Source of the DNA: Celerinatantimonas yamalensis
GTDB lineage: Bacteria; Pseudomonadota; Gammaproteobacteria; Enterobacterales; Celerinatantimonadaceae
Direction of reading: 5' to 3'
Length of the DNA: 64,000 nucleotides
Assembly (NCBI RefSeq): GCF_046054155.1
Contig: NZ_JBEQCT010000001.1
Span: forward strand, 310,001-374,000
Positions 60,999 through 64,000 of the stretch are shown here, one piece after another (the first letter of the stretch is position 1; each line of letters begins with the position of its first letter). A program made the translations under genes and the position numbers. The notes under the pieces were generated by a model. The model made no database searches, was not told the DNA's origin, and was given only the letters and a program-made list of their open reading frames with translations.

Positions 60999-61457
60999 CG
61001 AAAGTACGTATCAGGGCGAATTTCGCCGCGCGGCAAAATTGCCAGTGAGTGACTCGTTCGCAATTGCCTCTGCCGCCAAAAGGTTAATGAGATAGACAAC
61101 GAGGCCGTATCGTTGTAGCGTGACTCACGCTCGTTTATCGATATTTTTGGCGAGACCATCACTTTCGTGTGGGCGAGCGTGCATCTGAATTGATTGTTTC
61201 AACTCCACCGAGCCGAGTGATTTAATTACACTCGACGGTGATAGATCTGTTCGCCTCTCGTGTGGGGCTTGCAGCTTAGGCTTCAATCACCACACGTGAG
61301 CATCCTTGATGATACAGCTGCTGGAAGATGTTATCTTCGCTTTGGATCGATTCTGAAACTGACAGCCCTGCTCATGACATCAGGTGCTAGTTTTAATATT
61401 ACGCCTATTTTTCACATTTTCGCGATAGGGTATTAAGTAAATTATAATGGAGTATCT
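60999..61457. other. Intergenic region
   Basis: 459 nt with no gene. Weak hairpins near 61015-61060 (GGCGAATTTCGCC, 61018-61030, is a perfect 13-bp palindrome). The last 60 nt carry the promoter and GGAG site of the racemase gene. Confidence 0.45.
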
Positions 61458-62162
61458 ATGAAGACGATTGGACTTTTGGGGGGCATGAGCTGGGAATCAA
61501 CAGCCAGCTACTATGCTGCAATTAATAGAGGAATCAAGTCGAGATTAGGCGGTTTACACTCGGCAAAAATTTGCTTGTACAGTGTCGATTTTGATGAGAT
61601 TGAAAAATTACAACATGAGGGAAAATGGGCCGAAACGGCTGAAATTTTATCCCGAGCAGCGCATTTGGTGGAGCAGGGCGGTGCTGATTTTCTGATGATT
61701 TGTACCAATACCATGCATAAGGTGGTTTCTGAGATCGAATCAGCAATCACGATCCCTGTCTTGCATATTGCCGATGCAACCGCACAATTGTTGGTGCGTG
61801 ACCAAGTGAATAAAGTAGGTTTACTGGGCACACGGTTTACCATGGCGCAAGATTTTTATAAAGGCCGCTTAATCGACAAATTTGGGATTGAAGTGGTTGT
61901 TCCCAATGCTGACGATCAAACGATTGTGCATGATGTGATTTATAATGAGTTGTGCCAAGGTATTGTTCGAGCGGAATCTAAATTGCAATACCTGACCATT
62001 ATTAGCAAGCTTCAAAAACAAGGTGCACAAGCCGTCATTTTAGGATGCACTGAAATTGCGTTGTTAGTTGGGCAACATGACACCGATGTCCCCGTGTATG
62101 ATACCACCGAGATCCATGCTAATAGCGGCATCGAACTCGCCTTGTCAGAAATCACATTATAA
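61458..62162 (+). CDS. Aspartate/glutamate racemase family protein (YgeA-like)
   Basis: 234 residues from ATG 61458, with ATGGAG 6 nt upstream. Both catalytic cysteines are present: FLMICTNTMHKV near residue 83 and VILGCTEIALLV near 197. Start IGLLGGMSWESTASYYAAIN is typical of the YgeA type, a broad amino-acid racemase. It would supply D-amino acids, for example for peptidoglycan or signalling. Monocistronic. It is only distantly similar to the racemase at 29965. Confidence 0.95.
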   Translation: MKTIGLLGGMSWESTASYYAAINRGIKSRLGGLHSAKICLYSVDFDEIEKLQHEGKWAETAEILSRAAHLVEQGGADFLMICTNTMHKVVSEIESAITIPVLHIADATAQLLVRDQVNKVGLLGTRFTMAQDFYKGRLIDKFGIEVVVPNADDQTIVHDVIYNELCQGIVRAESKLQYLTIISKLQKQGAQAVILGCTEIALLVGQHDTDVPVYDTTEIHANSGIELALSEITL

Positions 62163-62295
62163 GGTTTAGCACCTGGTTGATATGTAATTGCTCTGCTTGG
62201 GCCGCAACGATTAAATCATGCGGTTTGTCCAAAGGTTGATATTGCTAGTGGATGCTCATTAACGTGAAAACGTCCTAAAAAATTAGGAGCCAACT

Positions 62296-62517
62296 ATGAG
62301 TTGGCAGTTGAAGAAGGTAGGCAATATTGTATTGATAATCGCGTTACGTCGTTATTATGAACCTCGACTTTATCGGGTTAATTTTTACCAGTCGTTTGAC
62401 TTTATCAAAACACAACGATTTGATCAGCGCTTGTCGAATAGACAGTTATTTGAGCTGGCCAATATGCAAAAGTGCCTTTGCGTGTCAACCTGTCAGAATG
62501 AAAGCCACTCCAGCTAG
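62296..62517 (+). CDS. Possible 73-residue protein
   Basis: ATG 62296 with AGGAGC 8 nt upstream. The product is basic (MSWQLKKVGNIVLIIALRRY, then FDFIKTQRFDQRLSNRQLFE) and unlike any family I know. Its last 11 codons overlap the end of the convergent membrane-protein gene. The ribosome binding site is its only real support. Confidence 0.3.
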   Translation: MSWQLKKVGNIVLIIALRRYYEPRLYRVNFYQSFDFIKTQRFDQRLSNRQLFELANMQKCLCVSTCQNESHSS

Positions 62518-63090
62518 GTAAAATATACTAGGGTAGAGCCAGTTACGTGGGCGTCTACGTAAATGTTCAAGTACTACGGACAAAATGGCACCCATAATCA
62601 TGTACAAAGGAACGACCTGAACCGAGGTAAAGTGTTTCATGTCATCTGGTAGATAATAGAAATAGAAAGTTTTATAAAACAGTAGGAAGAAAACATTCGC
62701 CAGAATCTCTAATATAGGGCCATCTATTCCCGAAGCCAGACCAATGAGCCAATGGGGGCGTAATTCCACTTTTTTAGCCACGAGTACTTGATGCAAGAAA
62801 TACTGATAGACGCCATATACGGGCCAGATGATGAAGTTTAGCGCTGAGGTGTAACCTCCATGAATTGGCCAAACATGATACTGCCAAAGTGGTTTACCTA
62901 TGACTAAGAAATACAGTTTACCCAGACCAACTTCGCAAACTATGGCGACTAAAAAAGTAACGGCCATGGATAGCATCAGCTGATAAACATCGATACGGAC
63001 CCAGCTTCGTAGTAGCAATGAACTTAAAAAGTAAAAAATAACTATACCAACTAACGCGCCGGACATTCCTTGTTGTATCAGCGCCCCCAT
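62485..63090 (-). CDS. Integral membrane protein of unknown function
   Basis: 201 residues with six hydrophobic segments (GALVGIVIFYFLSSLLL, YQLMLSMAVTFLVAIVCEVG, YTSALNFIIWPVYGVYQYFL, EILANVFFLLFYKTFYFYYL, VVPLYMIMGAILSVVLEHL, YLAGVAFIL). A central motif EVGLGKLYFLVIGKPLWQYH, VWPIHGGYTSALNFIIWPVY loosely recalls the predicted ABC-transporter type IV family but I cannot confirm it. Inner membrane. It stands alone. The start at 63090 is followed by a normal N-terminal segment; no strong ribosome binding site is visible. Confidence 0.7.
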   Translation of the reverse strand: MGALIQQGMSGALVGIVIFYFLSSLLLRSWVRIDVYQLMLSMAVTFLVAIVCEVGLGKLYFLVIGKPLWQYHVWPIHGGYTSALNFIIWPVYGVYQYFLHQVLVAKKVELRPHWLIGLASGIDGPILEILANVFFLLFYKTFYFYYLPDDMKHFTSVQVVPLYMIMGAILSVVLEHLRRRPRNWLYPSIFYLAGVAFILTG

Positions 63091-63503
63091 TAGCGTGTCC
63101 TTGTCTCTGTTGACATAGAATCGTTTTTACTGCAGTTCTCAACATTCAATTCTTTATTTTTTAATCAGTTATATTCTTAGGTGAGATCACTGCATTTCTT
63201 GGGATATGTCATAAATTATTGTTAGAGGTCTGATAATGATGAGTCGTTTAAATGCTTTTTCTCCAATGTGAATTACTCTTTAGGCTGAAATCACGCAGTT
63301 ATACTATCGAGGTCTAACGGCTGTAATCTTGTTTTGAAATACAGCTTGCTGCGGTTGTACTAAATCGTGCTGGTGAAAAAAACAAAGCCTTTAATATCAC
63401 TGAATAAGACGTTCGTCCTCGAGAGAGTGCAATTGTTCTATTACACGGCGTTCGTTGTACTACCCCATAGGATCGCTATCGATATGCAATAAGGAAACGT
63501 AAA
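63091..63503. other. Intergenic region
   Basis: 413 nt with no gene; it ends with AAGGAAACG, the ribosome binding site for the gene at 63504. Confidence 0.45.
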
Positions 63504-63728
63504 ATGAGTATTGCTAATGACCACTCAGATTTAAAATCGTCCAAGATCGTTGTAATTGCAACCAGTTATAATCAGAGATCTTTACTCGACAGCTATGCTT
63601 GTCTGCGTTAAAAATGGACTCTGGATGTTTATTTATGGCTCACAAGCTGTGCTGTAGTGTCTATTTTAGCCCTATTTTCCCTACGCTTGTCATACCGTGA
63701 AAAGGCCTCAATGAGAGTATCTAAATGA
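63504..63728 (+). pseudogene. Small membrane protein gene with in-frame TAA, coupled to sulP
   Basis: One frame from ATG 63504 (AAGGAA upstream) gives 35 codons (MSIANDHSDLKSSKIVVIAT and on), a TAA at 63609-63611, then WTLDVYLWLTSCAVVSILAL and FSLRLSYREKASMRVSK to TGA at 63726. The final ATGA overlaps the SulP start, which is what a coupled upstream gene would show. The second part is a single membrane segment. Either a nonsense mutation has split it, or the first 35 codons form a leader peptide. Confidence 0.6.
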
Positions 63729-64000
63729 TCATAAGAAATAAGCGGTACCGTTTTTTTCAAGGCGTATTACCACTAAATCGATCTCAGTTTTCTCAAGATG
63801 TCATGGCGGGTTTGACCTTAGCTGCACTTGCTATCCCCGAGGTTATGGGGTACACCCAAATCGCAGGCGTGCCAGTTGTCACTGGGCTCTACACCATGTT
63901 ATTACCGATGTTTTTGTTTGCGATGTTTGGCTCTTCTCGTCGACTAGTGGTTGGGGCCGATTCTGCAACTGCCGCGATGTTGGCAACGGCATTGGCGGGC
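63725..64000 (+). CDS. SulP-family anion transporter, N-terminal part
   Basis: 92 codons to the right edge. Basic start MIIRNKRYRFFQGVLPLNRS, then the SulP opening pattern: DVMAGLTLAALAIPEVMGYT, QIAGVPVVTGLYTMLLPMFL and FGSSRRLVVGADSATAAML. SulP proteins carry sulfate, bicarbonate or other anions; the STAS domain would lie outside the window. The ATG at 63725 overlaps the stop of the preceding small gene by 4 nt. Confidence 0.93.
   Translation, partial: MIIRNKRYRFFQGVLPLNRSQFSQDVMAGLTLAALAIPEVMGYTQIAGVPVVTGLYTMLLPMFLFAMFGSSRRLVVGADSATAAMLATALAG

Noticed and set aside
12097..63611. In-frame TGA, TAG and TAA codons as possible recoding or stop reassignment
   Set aside because: All three stops occur inside genes that also have frameshifts or truncations, while intact genes use the same stops to end normally. 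Decay explains it better.
1..64000. CRISPR array
   Set aside because: Repeats present are attC sites and IS ends with irregular spacing and variable cores; no regular short repeat-spacer pattern and no cas gene.

Overview
The window looks like a chromosomal segment of a marine gammaproteobacterium, most likely Vibrionaceae. The reasons are a long array of integron gene cassettes with attC repeats (one of the VCR type), folD next to a tRNA-Arg, kbl-tdh, and the glcB-aceA glyoxylate pair with a DUF3612-type XRE regulator. This is inference from gene content; no rRNA or other species marker is present.

Layout. 0-2 kb: a cut GNAT gene, folD, and a tRNA-Arg(UCU) whose anticodon loop is split by a 240-nt group I intron. 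2.9-31.5 kb: an integron-like cassette array without an integrase. Short, mostly unrelated plus-strand genes (zinc-ribbon and DUF2188 proteins, an AlaX editing protein, NUDIX, ABM and ASCH/YqfB proteins, P-loop kinase, acyltransferase, GNATs, 2H phosphoesterase) alternate with attC hairpins. Two group II introns sit inside attC R' boxes and a third is a truncated relic. IS3, IS4, IS5 and IS110 fragments, HipBA, a RelBE-like pair and a decayed YefM-YoeB pair lie among the cassettes. One cassette encodes a 445-residue protein with an N-terminus like those of cargo of extracellular contractile injection systems and a pertussis-toxin-like ADP-ribosyltransferase core. Non-cassette blocks are interspersed: an ABM/quinone oxidoreductase/LysR locus (13.6-16 kb), yajD, and the yqjD-yqjE-yqjK-AI-2E transporter operon (23.7-25.9 kb).

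31.5-38 kb: an SDR/esterase/TetR unit of higher GC, then a yicJ-yicI alpha-xyloside operon. 38-41 kb: eroded remnants (FecCD permease, VOC protein, fructose-6-phosphate aldolase) and a GNAT. 41.1-43.9 kb: an A/T-rich island with a cystathionine gamma-synthase-like enzyme, a LysE exporter and a broken nicotianamine-synthase-like gene. 44-64 kb is more ordinary: LysR/kbl/tdh (threonine to glycine), a SodC-like protein, a Cache chemoreceptor, aceA/glcB with their divergent regulator, two GGDEF proteins, a LysE exporter, an Asp/Glu racemase, a membrane protein and the start of a SulP transporter.

Broken genes are unusually common: in-frame stops, single-base frameshifts and truncations affect well over a dozen genes, most of them in or next to the cassette region. 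The three items most worth attention are the tRNA group I intron, the toxin cassette, and the attC-targeted group II introns.
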